A DNA stretch of 64,000 nt from Bacillus sp. DTU_2020_1000418_1_SI_GHA_SEK_038 (lineage in GTDB: Bacteria > Bacillota > Bacilli > Bacillales > Cytobacillaceae): positions 3,720,001 to 3,784,000 of the forward strand of contig NZ_CP135435.1 in the NCBI RefSeq assembly GCF_032341175.1. The letters run 5' to 3'. Both the position numbers and the translations under genes were made by a program. A model generated the notes under the pieces. That model saw nothing but the letters and a program-made list of their open reading frames with translations, was not told the DNA's origin and ran no database searches. Positions 8,222-17,197 of the stretch are shown one piece after another (positions within the stretch are counted from its first letter, which is position 1; the number at the start of each line of letters is the position of its first letter).

Positions 8222-9313
8222 ATGCAGGAACAAACTATATCTGAAGGAGCAAAAATATCCCCTTTTTTCGTTTTTTATTTAATCATTTCTATGCAAATCG
8301 GGATTGGGATTCTCGGATTTCAGCGCGTAGTCGTCGGCTATTCAGGGAATGATTCTTGGATTTCTGTTTTGTTTGCAGGACTTTCCCTCCATATCATCAT
8401 GTGGATGATTTATAAAATCACGGAAACTGTTAATGGAGACATTGTCACAGCACATAAATATATTTTCGGAAACATTGTCGGCAAGATGCTTAGTTCCATT
8501 TTTATCATTTATTTTTCCCTAAACGCATTAACAGTTGTACGCACATATGTCGAGGTTGTTCAAGTTTGGATGTTTCCCAATCTCAGTACTTTCTGGTTTT
8601 CCTTGCCGTTTTTGCTGCTTTGTACGTATGTCATTTTTGGTGGTTTTCGAACGGTTGTGGGCATTTCCTTTTTCTCAGTGCTCCTGCCTGCTTATGTTCA
8701 TTTTACTTTTGGCTTTAATTTGAAGTTTTCCAATTACATGCACCTTTTTCCAGTTTGGGATCATTCTCTAAAAGAAATCCTTTTAGGTTCCTATCACATG
8801 TCTCTTACTTATCTCGGTTTTGAAATTATTCTATTTTGCTATCCATTTATAAAGGAACCGCAAAAATCGAAAAAATGGGCCCATTTCGCCCTTTTATTTA
8901 CTACTTTTATTTACACAAGCTTTATGATTGTGACGATTGTTTATTTTTCTGAAGAACAGCTTAAAAAATCGATATGGGCATCATTAACGATGTGGAAAAT
9001 TGTGAAATTGCCGTTTGTCGAGCGGTTTGAATATATCGGAATTGCTAATTGGAATTTAGTCATTCTCCCAAATGTTTGTATCGCTCTTTGGGCTGCGTCA
9101 CGACTGTTAAAACGGGTGATAAATATTCAACAAAGAAAAGGAGTTTTATTCATTGCGTTCATTATTTTAGTCGTCAGCCCCTTTTTTGATACGCGTGAAA
9201 AAGTAGAGCTTCTAAATGATCTAACTGGAAAAGCAGCATTTGCTTTTAATTTTATTTATATTCCTATTCTATTCATTTGTATCTTGATTGCAAAGAAGGT
9301 GAAGAAGTCATGA
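8222..9313 (+). CDS. GerA-type spore germinant receptor, B subunit
   Basis: A 363-residue membrane protein of the GerAB/endospore germination permease family (APC superfamily fold, about ten helices). The opening SPFFVFYLIISMQIGIGILG is typical. In this family the B subunit forms the ligand pocket for the germinant, and it has been proposed to act as an ion channel-like unit. AGGGGGGAATAGT precedes ATG 8222, 14 bases after the A-subunit stop. Its stop overlaps the start of the C subunit (ATGA), indicating coupled translation. Substrate cannot be predicted. Confidence 0.88.
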   Translation: MQEQTISEGAKISPFFVFYLIISMQIGIGILGFQRVVVGYSGNDSWISVLFAGLSLHIIMWMIYKITETVNGDIVTAHKYIFGNIVGKMLSSIFIIYFSLNALTVVRTYVEVVQVWMFPNLSTFWFSLPFLLLCTYVIFGGFRTVVGISFFSVLLPAYVHFTFGFNLKFSNYMHLFPVWDHSLKEILLGSYHMSLTYLGFEIILFCYPFIKEPQKSKKWAHFALLFTTFIYTSFMIVTIVYFSEEQLKKSIWASLTMWKIVKLPFVERFEYIGIANWNLVILPNVCIALWAASRLLKRVINIQQRKGVLFIAFIILVVSPFFDTREKVELLNDLTGKAAFAFNFIYIPILFICILIAKKVKKS

Positions 9314-10383
9314 AATTTTTGGGAAAGCTTTCTATTCTTTTGATCCTCTCTATTTTATTAACAGGCTGTGTTCCCAAGAAAATCATTGATAATATTAATA
9401 TTGAATCTGCAGCTGCATTTGATAAACTCGCAGAAGACAAATTTATCGGTACCTTACTTACCCAAGAATATCTTCCCGACAAATCAATTAAAAATAATAC
9501 ATTTACTTCCAAAGCTTCATTAAGACGGGATCTTATGTTGAATCTCCAAAAGGAATCATCTAAACCAATTGTCACAGGTGGTGTATTAGTGTCTATCTTT
9601 GGAGATAAACTTGTAGATGACGGAATTATTGAATTTGTCGATACTTACCAACGAGATCCAGGCATCGGGGCAAGAAATTTCTTAGCCACTTCACACGGCA
9701 GTGCTTTAGAAATATTGAAAGGGGATTATGGGCCACAGGGAAATTCATCCTATTTAAATGATCTGATCGAGCATAATATAGAGCGTGGAGATGTACCTGT
9801 TACAAATTTACACATTTTTTTACGCGACTATTATATGAAGGGAAAGGATCCCTATCTTCCAGAGATAAGACAATTAGCGCCAAATAAAGTAGAAATAAGC
9901 GGAATGAGTATGTTTAATGGGGACAAAGAGGTATATATCCTGCCAAAAAAGAAAATGTTCTATTTTAAGATGATGGTCGACAATCATACAGAGGGGAGCT
10001 ATAGAGTCCATTTAAGCAAAGGAATTGATGCAGATGTCAAAAGCATATCATCCAAACATAAATATAAACTATCAAAAGAAAATCCCGGTCATGTCACCAT
10101 CGAACTTAAATTAGTTGGGGTCATTAAGGAATATACAGGATCTAGACTAACACCAAAAGCGGTAAAGAAGATTGAAAAAAAGCTTGAAGAAGAAATTAAA
10201 GAAGAATGTTTAAAGTTAATTGAGACCTTTAAAAAAGAAAACACAGACCCTGTCGGATTTGGATTCTTGCATCGAAAGTATATTCGCGGATATGATTTTA
10301 AAAATTGGAAAGATGATTATCAAAAATTAACGGTTAAAATTAACTGCAAGGTGCGGATTGCTGAAACAGGGGTAATTGACTAA
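9310..10383 (+). CDS. GerA-type spore germinant receptor, C subunit lipoprotein
   Basis: A 357-residue Ger(x)C family lipoprotein. The signal MKFLGKLSILLILSILLTG ends at the lipid-acceptor cysteine in LLTGC. The body has the three-domain GerC layout, with a C-terminal IECLKLIETFKKENTDPVGFG-like helix region conserved in the family. It is anchored on the outer leaflet of the inner spore membrane. ATG 9310 overlaps the B-subunit stop by four bases; a longer frame from 9277 is inside the B gene. It closes the receptor operon and is followed by a two-way terminator. Confidence 0.88.
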   Translation: MKFLGKLSILLILSILLTGCVPKKIIDNINIESAAAFDKLAEDKFIGTLLTQEYLPDKSIKNNTFTSKASLRRDLMLNLQKESSKPIVTGGVLVSIFGDKLVDDGIIEFVDTYQRDPGIGARNFLATSHGSALEILKGDYGPQGNSSYLNDLIEHNIERGDVPVTNLHIFLRDYYMKGKDPYLPEIRQLAPNKVEISGMSMFNGDKEVYILPKKKMFYFKMMVDNHTEGSYRVHLSKGIDADVKSISSKHKYKLSKENPGHVTIELKLVGVIKEYTGSRLTPKAVKKIEKKLEEEIKEECLKLIETFKKENTDPVGFGFLHRKYIRGYDFKNWKDDYQKLTVKINCKVRIAETGVID

Positions 10384-10419
10384 AAAAAGCGAGGAGGAGA
10401 ATGCCCCGCTTTTTTAGTC
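10379..10419. terminator. Bidirectional terminator
   Basis: GACTAAAAAAAGCG pairs with CGCTTTTTTAGTC around a 14-base loop. It serves the germination operon on the plus strand and the FtsW/RodA-type gene on the minus strand. Confidence 0.88.
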
Positions 10420-11589
10420 ATTATTTGAAAACATGTACTTTTTATAATGGTATCGAATGGAGAAAATTAAGCTAAGCCCAAGCATATTCCCCATTAATGA
10501 ACTGCCTCCGTAGCTTATAAACGGCAGCGGGATTCCTGTAATCGGAAGAAGACCAATGGTCATGCCAATATTCTGAAAGACATGGAAGGTGATCATACTA
10601 ATGACCCCTACACAAATATACGAATAAAAGTCATTTTTCGTTTCCATTCCAATCTTGGTGATCTGGTATATCAGCAGGAAGAATAAGCTAACTAATACAC
10701 TTGCGCCGATAAAACCAAACTCTTCACCCACTATACTAAAAATGAAGTCTGTGTGACTTTCAGGCAAATAGACTTCTCTCGTTCCATACCCTTTCCCACT
10801 CGTTTCCCCTGATCCAATGGCAAGGAGGGACCTTGTTAATTGGAAGCCTGCAGAGCTCTGGTAATTATATGGATCAAGCCAAGAATAGATCCGGCCAAAT
10901 TGATATTCCTTCACCCCTAAATATTTCTCTAAAATCTCAGGATGCCACAGAACAAAGTAAAAGATGACTGAAATCAACGTAATCCCTGTTCCAAAAATGG
11001 GCGCAAGCAGCTTCCACGTAATCCCCGAAATAAAAATCATTCCTAGAAGAATGGAAATAAAAACAAGGCCTGTCCCAAGATCGGGCTGCTGCATCACAAG
11101 CAGTAATGGGACTCCAGTCAATCCGCCGAGCTTTATCAGCAACTTGAAGTCAGTTTGGATCGTTTTGATCGGGTTCTTTTGATGATGCTCATCAATCACT
11201 CTTGCTAGAACAAGAATGAGAAAAACCTTAACAAGCTCAGAGGGCTGTAATGAACCCATTCCTGGCACTCTGTACCAAGCTTTTGCTCCATTAATAACAG
11301 GTGCAATGCTGCTCGGAGCTACGATTAGAAAGCCCAGCAAAAATAAACCAAAGCCAAAGGCATACCAAGAAATCTTTCTCAACTGCTCCGAATCAAGCGA
11401 AATTACTGCAGCAATAATACCCGTTCCAACCATATACCAAATAATTTGCTTTAAAAGAAAGTTCTCTTTATATTGCCCTGTCGTCTGGGCGCTATAAATC
11501 GAAACACAACTCACTAAAAACAATAAAAACAAAATTAACACTAAGTTTAAATCTATTTTAGGAGGGGTTGTAGTTTTATTTGTAGACAT
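10414..11589 (-). CDS. FtsW/RodA/SpoVE family cell cycle protein
   Basis: A 391-residue polytopic SEDS protein. Such proteins polymerise lipid II into glycan strands during elongation, division or cortex synthesis, together with a class B PBP. Visible motifs are GAKAWYRVPGMGSLQPSELVK, GKGYGTREVYLPESHTDFIF (family catalytic region) and LPFISYGGSS near the end. I chose ATG 11589 (MSTNKTTT), preceded by AAGGAGA; the frame to 11640 lacks a site. No PBP gene is adjacent, so which process it serves is open; the pattern is nearer RodA/FtsW paralogues than SpoVE by general impression only. Confidence 0.85.
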   Translation of the reverse strand: MSTNKTTTPPKIDLNLVLILFLLFLVSCVSIYSAQTTGQYKENFLLKQIIWYMVGTGIIAAVISLDSEQLRKISWYAFGFGLFLLGFLIVAPSSIAPVINGAKAWYRVPGMGSLQPSELVKVFLILVLARVIDEHHQKNPIKTIQTDFKLLIKLGGLTGVPLLLVMQQPDLGTGLVFISILLGMIFISGITWKLLAPIFGTGITLISVIFYFVLWHPEILEKYLGVKEYQFGRIYSWLDPYNYQSSAGFQLTRSLLAIGSGETSGKGYGTREVYLPESHTDFIFSIVGEEFGFIGASVLVSLFFLLIYQITKIGMETKNDFYSYICVGVISMITFHVFQNIGMTIGLLPITGIPLPFISYGGSSLMGNMLGLSLIFSIRYHYKKYMFSNND

Positions 11590-11697
11590 AACAATGGCAA
11601 TCTCCTTATTAAAAAGCACCCAAAAATAACAACACTTCATTATATTTTTTTATCAGCTAAATAACAACTTTAGTAGGCCGAATGGGTTTATTTCCCT

Positions 11698-12459
11698 TTA
11701 TCCAAAATAACGCTCCCGTACATCATTCTTCATCCACTCTATATTGTTTGGAACTTGAGGAATAAAATACCCTATAAATAACGGTGTTGTCACTGAACGC
11801 GGCACTACCTTTGCATAAATGCTTCCCTTAAACTCGTAAAAGAATAAATTATAGCTCGTACAAGGGAACGGAAAATGATTCAGTATATAGTGGGCTGCTT
11901 TCTGGATATATTTCGCAAATGCCGTAATATCCTGAATATCCCCCAGCTTCACATTGAACTCATAAAAACCTACTCTTGGAGCAGTTGAAATGGAAAAAAT
12001 CGTCCCATTTTCCTCATGAATAGGTATGCCTTCGAAATCGCTCGCCCGCACCTTTTCGCCATAATCAATATCCTCTAACCCAATAATCTGCATATGCGGA
12101 TGGGCAATCGTTCCGCCCGATAATGGTCCATGATTCTTAAAAAAGATTACAGACTTATACTTTTCCGCCCCAATCATTTCCAGCCAATGTGTCAAACCAA
12201 ATCGTATAAGCTTGATTAGATGCTCCTCTGGATAGACGGAAAGTTCACTATGACAATCATCCGTTTCAATTAAGACCGTTTGATAAGTATGTTCTAGAAC
12301 AGGAAATTTATTTTTCAATAAGATAATTGAACCGTCTGTCGCTAGAATATCTGTCAGCTTCTCCCTTTCACAAAACGGACAGCTCTGCTCTTTATTCCGG
12401 ATGCTATTAGGCTTTTGCCTTCCGATTCCTGTGTTAAAAAATAGATGAGTATCTCTCAT
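11698..12459 (-). CDS. DUF4931 protein, HIT/GalT-like nucleotidyltransferase fold
   Basis: A 253-residue protein with a CPFCE zinc-like motif near residue 26 and GGTIAHPHMQI near 115, the His-x-His of HIT/galactose-1-phosphate uridylyltransferase folds. DUF4931 members are widespread in Bacillaceae with unknown substrate. It stands alone between the FtsW/RodA-type gene and a YtkA-like lipoprotein gene. A nucleotidyl-transfer or hydrolase role is inferred from the fold signature; the second histidine of the strict GalT HPH motif is present. Confidence 0.75.
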   Translation of the reverse strand: MRDTHLFFNTGIGRQKPNSIRNKEQSCPFCEREKLTDILATDGSIILLKNKFPVLEHTYQTVLIETDDCHSELSVYPEEHLIKLIRFGLTHWLEMIGAEKYKSVIFFKNHGPLSGGTIAHPHMQIIGLEDIDYGEKVRASDFEGIPIHEENGTIFSISTAPRVGFYEFNVKLGDIQDITAFAKYIQKAAHYILNHFPFPCTSYNLFFYEFKGSIYAKVVPRSVTTPLFIGYFIPQVPNNIEWMKNDVRERYFG

Positions 12460-12548
12460 TTTGTGTGCACCTGCTTTTCTATCTGTCTACTCTCTATTTT
12501 ATTAATTTTTCTCCTTTTTAGCGAGAGGAAGCTCTTATGAAATTTTTT

Positions 12549-12577
12549 CAAAAAAAAGCGCAGCTGACGGGCTGCGC
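12549..12577 (-). terminator. Terminator of the YtkA-like gene
   Basis: On the minus strand GCGCAGC-CCGTCA-GCTGCGC is followed by a run of eight T. Confidence 0.85.
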
Positions 12578-12586
12578 GCTTATCTT

Positions 12587-13333
12587 TTATTCAACTGTTA
12601 CCTCCACCTCTGTATGTTCATGGAGTCCTTCATCATTTTCCACATGGACTCTGACGATATAATCACCACTTGCAGGAAAACTATAATCCGTTTTATATTC
12701 TCCATTGGTGCCTTCTGTCATATTCACCCAAGATGGGTTTTGACCCTTTTGAAAAATTTCAAGTCTTACTTTTGCTTTTAATAGGGGCTCATTGGATTTT
12801 TGCAAATGAACAGCTAGGGATGTTTGCTCTGCTGCTTTCAATTGATCTGGTTTCTGCAGTTCTATGGAAACGTCACTATTATGATGATCGTGATCAGCAT
12901 CGCTTTCTTCTTGATGTTCATGATGCACAGCTTCTACTTCACCAACTTGAATCGTTTTTGTTGGCATTGTATGCATATCCCTTGCTGTTACATGGGATTG
13001 AACATTAAATAAACCATTTTCAGAGAAGGTATAGGCAGCCTCATACTTCCCTTTTTCCGTATGCTCAGCTACTACGAGCTCACTGGAATCCTTTTCTCCT
13101 TCCTTCCAGATTTCAAATTTTACCTCATTTGCATCTTCAACTGTCTCGTTACCCTGCGTAACTGTAACAGTTAAATTTACCTCTTCCCCTGTTTCCGCTT
13201 TTTCTGGAACGGCTAAATCCGCTTCAATGATTTCAGGCAATGCCGCCTCTTCCTGTTTATCTTTTTCTCCGGTTGTCCCGCAGCCAGCTAATAATAAGAA
13301 ACTAGTACAAATAATGGCTATCCACTTTTTCAC
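12587..13333 (-). CDS. YtkA-like lipoprotein with two FixH/YtkA domains
   Basis: A 248-residue exported lipoprotein. The signal VKKWIAIICTSFLLLAG ends at Cys (LLAGC). Two YtkA-like beta-sandwich domains follow (about residues 35-125 and 145-245), separated by a His/Asp-rich linker (HHEHQEESDADHDHH) that could bind metal. YtkA-like domains occur in envelope proteins linked to metal or oxidase functions; exact role unknown. I prefer the GTG start at 13333, with GAGGG 8 bases upstream; ATG 13351 is possible but lacks a site. A minus-strand terminator follows. Confidence 0.75.
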   Translation of the reverse strand: MKKWIAIICTSFLLLAGCGTTGEKDKQEEAALPEIIEADLAVPEKAETGEEVNLTVTVTQGNETVEDANEVKFEIWKEGEKDSSELVVAEHTEKGKYEAAYTFSENGLFNVQSHVTARDMHTMPTKTIQVGEVEAVHHEHQEESDADHDHHNSDVSIELQKPDQLKAAEQTSLAVHLQKSNEPLLKAKVRLEIFQKGQNPSWVNMTEGTNGEYKTDYSFPASGDYIVRVHVENDEGLHEHTEVEVTVE

Positions 13334-13572
13334 GTATTTTCCCTCTTTCATTTAATGAATATCATCTAAATAGAACTATAGATGTTAATTGTGATAAAAA
13401 AATGAAGTTTTCTAGTATTTAAAAGGAACTCTCATTTAGCAAGACTATTGTTATCATAGCAAAAAAATGATTAAGAGCCTTCATTAGTTTTCCCTTCATG
13501 ACATTTCCTAAACGAAATCTTCTTCTATTCTTTTTGGTACGGGCATACATATGACAGATAGGAGGGATCGTG

Positions 13573-14724
13573 ATGAGAACTAAATCAGCGGCACATACTT
13601 TAATTGTCTATTTTCACGGGTGGCTTTTGAGCATTCTTTCCGTCTTTATTTTAGCAGGAGTTTTAACTTCACCCCCCGCTGCCTTTACCTCTGAGCATAT
13701 GAATTCATTATTAAAAAATATAAAGGCTGACCAGCTTTTTATTTATCTTCTAAAGTCCGAGAATCATTATTTCTATCCTAATGATCCAGGTTTAAGCTTT
13801 TCCAATTTATCAGAAAGTACTTTCAGGCTTGCCACCAATATTAAGCCGACAGATATTCGCACCTTTCTGGGGCGAGAACTTCCAGGGTATTCGATCTTCG
13901 ATACGGGGATTGAGGTAGCTGGTGAAGGAACGGATTATACGAATTTGCCTTTCGAATCTGCGCCTCCGATTGACTTTCTTTTAAAAGAAAAAGAGATTGC
14001 CAGTGAAAATCTAGCTGGCGAGGATACATCCGATAATACAGCAGCACCTCCTCCCTTAGATGGAAAAAAGAGTGTGTTTATCTATCATTCTCACAGCTGG
14101 GAGTCCTTCACTCCGTTGTTAAAAGGAGTCAATCATCCTGATGAGGCCGTAAGCTCCAATGAACGAGTCAATGTAATTGCGGTTGGCAAAAGGCTCAGTG
14201 AAAAATTAGCATTAAAAGGGATTGGAGTGGAGCATGACAAAACAAATATGGCCTCACTCCTTAATCAAAAAGATTGGAACTATAACCAATCCTATCTTCT
14301 ATCCCGTGAGGTCGCCAAAACGGCTATGGCTTCCAATAAGAACCTCAATTTCCTAATAGATATTCATCGGGATTCGCAAAGGCGAGAGTTGACAACAAAA
14401 GAGATAAATGGCAAGAAATATGCGCGGATGTTTTTTGTTGTTGGAAAGGAACATAAAAATTATCAGAAGAATTTACAGTTAGCTACAGAGCTTCATCATC
14501 GCCTTGAAGCTAAGTTTCCAGGAATAAGCAGAGGTGTATTTAAGAAAGGAAAGAGCGAAGGAAACGGAATTTATAATCAAGATTTATCAGAGCGGGCACT
14601 CTTAATTGAATTTGGCGGCGTTGACAATGATTTAATTGAGCTCTATCATTCAATAGATGCTTTTTCAGACGTTTTCAGCGAATTTTACTGGGAGGCAGAG
14701 ATGGTACATGGCGAAGGTTCTTAA
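13573..14724 (+). CDS. SpoIIP-family peptidoglycan amidase/endopeptidase (paralogue candidate)
   Basis: A 383-residue protein with an N-terminal membrane anchor (about residues 12-35) and a C-terminal SpoIIP domain. Conserved pieces are YHSHSWESFTP (first catalytic His), FLIDIHRDSQRRELTT, KKGKSEGNGIYNQDLSERAL and LIEFGGVDN. SpoIIP degrades septal peptidoglycan with SpoIID during engulfment. In B. subtilis spoIIP follows gpr; here neither gpr nor yqxA neighbours it, so this may be a second copy. AGGAGG supports ATG 13573 (GTG 13570 is adjacent). A small membrane gene overlaps its end. Confidence 0.82.
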   Translation: MRTKSAAHTLIVYFHGWLLSILSVFILAGVLTSPPAAFTSEHMNSLLKNIKADQLFIYLLKSENHYFYPNDPGLSFSNLSESTFRLATNIKPTDIRTFLGRELPGYSIFDTGIEVAGEGTDYTNLPFESAPPIDFLLKEKEIASENLAGEDTSDNTAAPPPLDGKKSVFIYHSHSWESFTPLLKGVNHPDEAVSSNERVNVIAVGKRLSEKLALKGIGVEHDKTNMASLLNQKDWNYNQSYLLSREVAKTAMASNKNLNFLIDIHRDSQRRELTTKEINGKKYARMFFVVGKEHKNYQKNLQLATELHHRLEAKFPGISRGVFKKGKSEGNGIYNQDLSERALLIEFGGVDNDLIELYHSIDAFSDVFSEFYWEAEMVHGEGS

Positions 14725-14893
14725 TGCTTCTTTCTACTGTCTGCTTTGGACCTTTGTATCGACTTTTATATGTTACTGGTTATTCGGGCTTTCAATTCTC
14801 ACCGTGGTCTGTTTTAGTGCGGGCATTATCCTGTCTATCATAAATTTTGTCGAGGACGAAATGAAAAAATATGAGCGGAAAAATGGCGAATAA
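14708..14893 (+). CDS. Small two-helix membrane protein
   Basis: A 61-residue protein with two hydrophobic stretches (about residues 6-24 and 27-47) and a charged tail ending FVEDEMKKYERKNGE. It overlaps the end of the SpoIIP-family gene by 17 bases, and GGAGG at 14691-14695 lies about 12 bases before ATG 14708. I do not recognise a family. The overlap suggests co-translation with the SpoIIP-like protein and therefore a possible role in the same membrane process; this is inference only. Confidence 0.6.
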   Translation: MAKVLNASFYCLLWTFVSTFICYWLFGLSILTVVCFSAGIILSIINFVEDEMKKYERKNGE

Positions 14894-14955
14894 GTGGTAT
14901 TCGGGCCCTTCATTCTGCTTTAATAGATTATAGAAACCTTTATTGGAGTGATTTG

Positions 14956-15702
14956 ATGAAGTTCGCAATTATTACTGGGGCATCTAAAGGTCTTGGCGCC
15001 TCGATTGCAGAAAGAATGATCAATGAAAAGATTGGGGTTATTGCTGTTTCAAGAACCGATAGTTCAGAGCTAAAAGAGAAGGCTTCCGTAAACGAAGTTT
15101 TCTATCAGCATTTCTCATGTAATCTTGCTTTTCCTGAAGAAGTAGAAAAAAGCGTCCATGAAATTCTCTCACTGCTAGAATCAAAAAAAGCTGAGGTCAT
15201 TTATGTGATTAATAATGCTGGTGTGATTGAGCCGATCGCAACAGCAGGCGCACTTGATCATCAAGCATTGATTGCAAATGTCCAGATTAACTTAATTGCA
15301 CCAATAATGATCACAAATATTGTATTAAAAAATGCAATTGCTCCGCTTAAAATCGTCAATGTATCATCAGGTGCCGCTGAAAGGCCTATTCAAGGCTGGA
15401 GTGCCTACTGCGGTACAAAAGCAGGTCTGAATATGTTTACAGAAACGGCCGCAGCCGAACAAAAAACAGCCGGGGCACCTCATGAAATCATCGCCTTCAG
15501 TCCAGGTATTATGGACACGGATATGCAGGGAACCATCCGCGCCTCCGCCAAAGAGGCATTCAAGGATCTTGAAAAATTCAAGGAGTATAAGGAAAAAGGG
15601 ATGCTTCGTCCAGCTAAAGTAGTCGCGGATGCGTTAGTCAACTTGCTTTTGGAGGATCAAATAGATAGCGGGAAGATTTATCGCGTAAATGATTTAATAT
15701 AA
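14956..15702 (+). CDS. Short-chain dehydrogenase, YueD-like (benzil/sepiapterin reductase type)
   Basis: A 248-residue NADP-dependent short-chain reductase. TGASKGLG is the cofactor loop near the N-terminus, NNAG lies mid-protein, and the catalytic Ser, Tyr-x3-Lys appear in NVSSGAAERPIQGWSAYCG and YCGTKAG. The segment FSPGIMDTDMQ is typical of the YueD/(S)-benzoin-forming benzil reductase group. The physiological substrate is unknown. ATG 14956 follows GGAG at a spacing of 7. It has its own downstream terminator and no obvious partner. Confidence 0.8.
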   Translation: MKFAIITGASKGLGASIAERMINEKIGVIAVSRTDSSELKEKASVNEVFYQHFSCNLAFPEEVEKSVHEILSLLESKKAEVIYVINNAGVIEPIATAGALDHQALIANVQINLIAPIMITNIVLKNAIAPLKIVNVSSGAAERPIQGWSAYCGTKAGLNMFTETAAAEQKTAGAPHEIIAFSPGIMDTDMQGTIRASAKEAFKDLEKFKEYKEKGMLRPAKVVADALVNLLLEDQIDSGKIYRVNDLI

Positions 15703-15765
15703 ATGTATAAAAGTTTTCATAATGGGAACAATATGTATTACAAAGTGTATTTCCCCCTTATTTAG

Positions 15766-15791
15766 TGCTTCCAGTTGGAGGCATTTTTTTT
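15766..15791 (+). terminator. Terminator after the YueD-like gene
   Basis: TGCTTCC-agtt-GGAGGCA followed by eight T. Confidence 0.8.
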
Positions 15792-15898
15792 GCTCTTAAA
15801 ATATATGAGTTACATAAATTAGAGCCTTATGACAAATAATAGAATGGACCCTCTTTAGGGTATCCCAACTACATATCAATTCATAAAGGAGCTTTAAG

Positions 15899-16027
15899 AT
15901 GACTAAAAAGTACAACAAAGGCAGTAAAAATCAAAACTCGCCTACCGCTAATCAGGCAGATATTGTGAGTGGAGATAATAGCAAGGGGAATAAGAGAAAT
16001 AAGGACCAGAGCAATAAGACAGAATAG
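15899..16027 (+). CDS. Small hydrophilic protein, possibly spore-associated
   Basis: A 42-residue Asn/Lys/Ser-rich protein starting MTKKYNKGSKNQNSPTANQA and ending DQSNKTE. AAAGGAG lies 7-8 bases upstream of the ATG, and a perfect terminator follows immediately, so this is a well-defined transcription unit. Its composition resembles minor small acid-soluble spore proteins or coat-associated peptides, but I do not recognise the family. Confidence 0.6.
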   Translation: MTKKYNKGSKNQNSPTANQADIVSGDNSKGNKRNKDQSNKTE

Positions 16028-16029
16028 CC

Positions 16030-16075
16030 AAAAGCTCTCCTTTATCATTTTCATAAAGGGGAGCTTTATATTTTT
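16030..16075 (+). terminator. Strong terminator after the small hydrophilic gene
   Basis: AAAGCTCTCCTTTAT pairs with ATAAAGGGGAGCTTT (15 bp, one mismatch or wobble) and is followed by a T-rich run. Confidence 0.88.
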
Positions 16076-16241
16076 TTAGAATATACTATCCTAAGTAATC
16101 TAAGCTATCTGTTTTCCCTGTTTTTTCTAACAATCAGACTCAAGTCTTAGATATAATTAATTCTAGGGCTCAATGATTTCTTTCTAAACATTACATAAAA
16201 TGAGTGTATGAGAAGGATAAAAACTGAAAGCAGGGATTACT

Positions 16242-17099
16242 TTGAAAAGAATATTAATCATTTTCTTGATTTTGATTGGACTATATTTATTGGTGACATC
16301 GAATGTGGCCAGCCTTTTTCCTTTTGGAAAAGGGGAAGCCGAAGCTAAAGTGACAAAGAATATTGATTCGATAGACATTGATGCTTCTTCTATAAAAACG
16401 GTCATCATACCTGAGAAAAGAAACGATATTAAAGCGGAGCTTGATGGAAAAGGGGAAGTGTCCATTAAGAAAAGCGGGAACAGTATTCAAGTTGAATATA
16501 AAAGGAGTTGGTTTAGCAGCTTTACCTTTTTTAATAATAAGTCCGTTCTAAATATCTATATTCCGGAAAGTTATGATCGCAGCATGGATATTAATGTAGG
16601 CTCTGGATATTTAGTCTTTGAAGGAAAGTCGAAAAATCAGCCAATGAAACTTGAAGAACTTGATATCAATCTTGGTTCAGGAAAAATAGATCTTAAACAT
16701 TTGAATGTAGAGGAATTCCGCAATGATGTTTCCTCGGGTATGATTACAATCGATTCCTTAATAACCAAGGAAGGCTCGGTTGACGTTAACTCGGGAATCG
16801 TTAAAATCCGCCAATATGAAGGAATGCTAGCTGCCGATGTTTCATCAGGACAGTTAGATATCCAAATGGACAAAGTGACAGATCATATTGATGTCGAGGT
16901 TAGCTCTGGACACTTAAAGCTTGATCTTCCAGAGGATGCTGATTTTACGCTAAATGGCAAAGTGAGCAGCGGAATCATTAAGTCCGATATTCCTCTTCAG
17001 GATAAAATTCAAGATAAAAATAAAATCAGCGGCAAATCAGGTAATGGAAAATATCAATTAAATGTCTCTGTTTCAAGCGGGCTTGTGAATATTTATTAA
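16242..17099 (+). CDS. DUF4097 beta-strand repeat protein, LiaG-like
   Basis: A 285-residue protein with one N-terminal membrane helix (about residues 3-20) and an extracytoplasmic DUF4097 domain. The domain shows repeated short strands with SSG or GSG turns (VGSGYL, LGSGKI, VSSGMI, VNSGIV, VSSGQL, VSSGHL, VSSGII, VSSGLV), expected to form a right-handed beta-helix-like stack. LiaG of the B. subtilis lia envelope-stress locus has the same layout, but no lia genes are adjacent here. The start is TTG 16242 with AGGGAT upstream. It is a single gene bounded by terminators. Confidence 0.78.
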   Translation: MKRILIIFLILIGLYLLVTSNVASLFPFGKGEAEAKVTKNIDSIDIDASSIKTVIIPEKRNDIKAELDGKGEVSIKKSGNSIQVEYKRSWFSSFTFFNNKSVLNIYIPESYDRSMDINVGSGYLVFEGKSKNQPMKLEELDINLGSGKIDLKHLNVEEFRNDVSSGMITIDSLITKEGSVDVNSGIVKIRQYEGMLAADVSSGQLDIQMDKVTDHIDVEVSSGHLKLDLPEDADFTLNGKVSSGIIKSDIPLQDKIQDKNKISGKSGNGKYQLNVSVSSGLVNIY

Positions 17100-17108
17100 T
17101 AGAAACTC

Positions 17109-17140
17109 TAAAAAACTGGATTAACCATATCCAGTTTTTT
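17109..17140 (+). terminator. Terminator after the DUF4097 gene
   Basis: AAAAAACTGGAT and ATCCAGTTTTTT form the stem, with T-run following; it may also act on the minus strand. Confidence 0.85.
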
Positions 17141-17197
17141 ATTTTTAAAACAGAAAACGAACTTGCACACAAGCAAGTCCGAATATAGATTTACATT

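Noticed and set aside
17157..17182. Terminator for the FbpC-type ATPase gene
   Set aside because: Only a 6-bp stem (ACTTGC/GCAAGT) with an interrupted T-run; the stronger hairpin at 17109-17140 may serve both strands.
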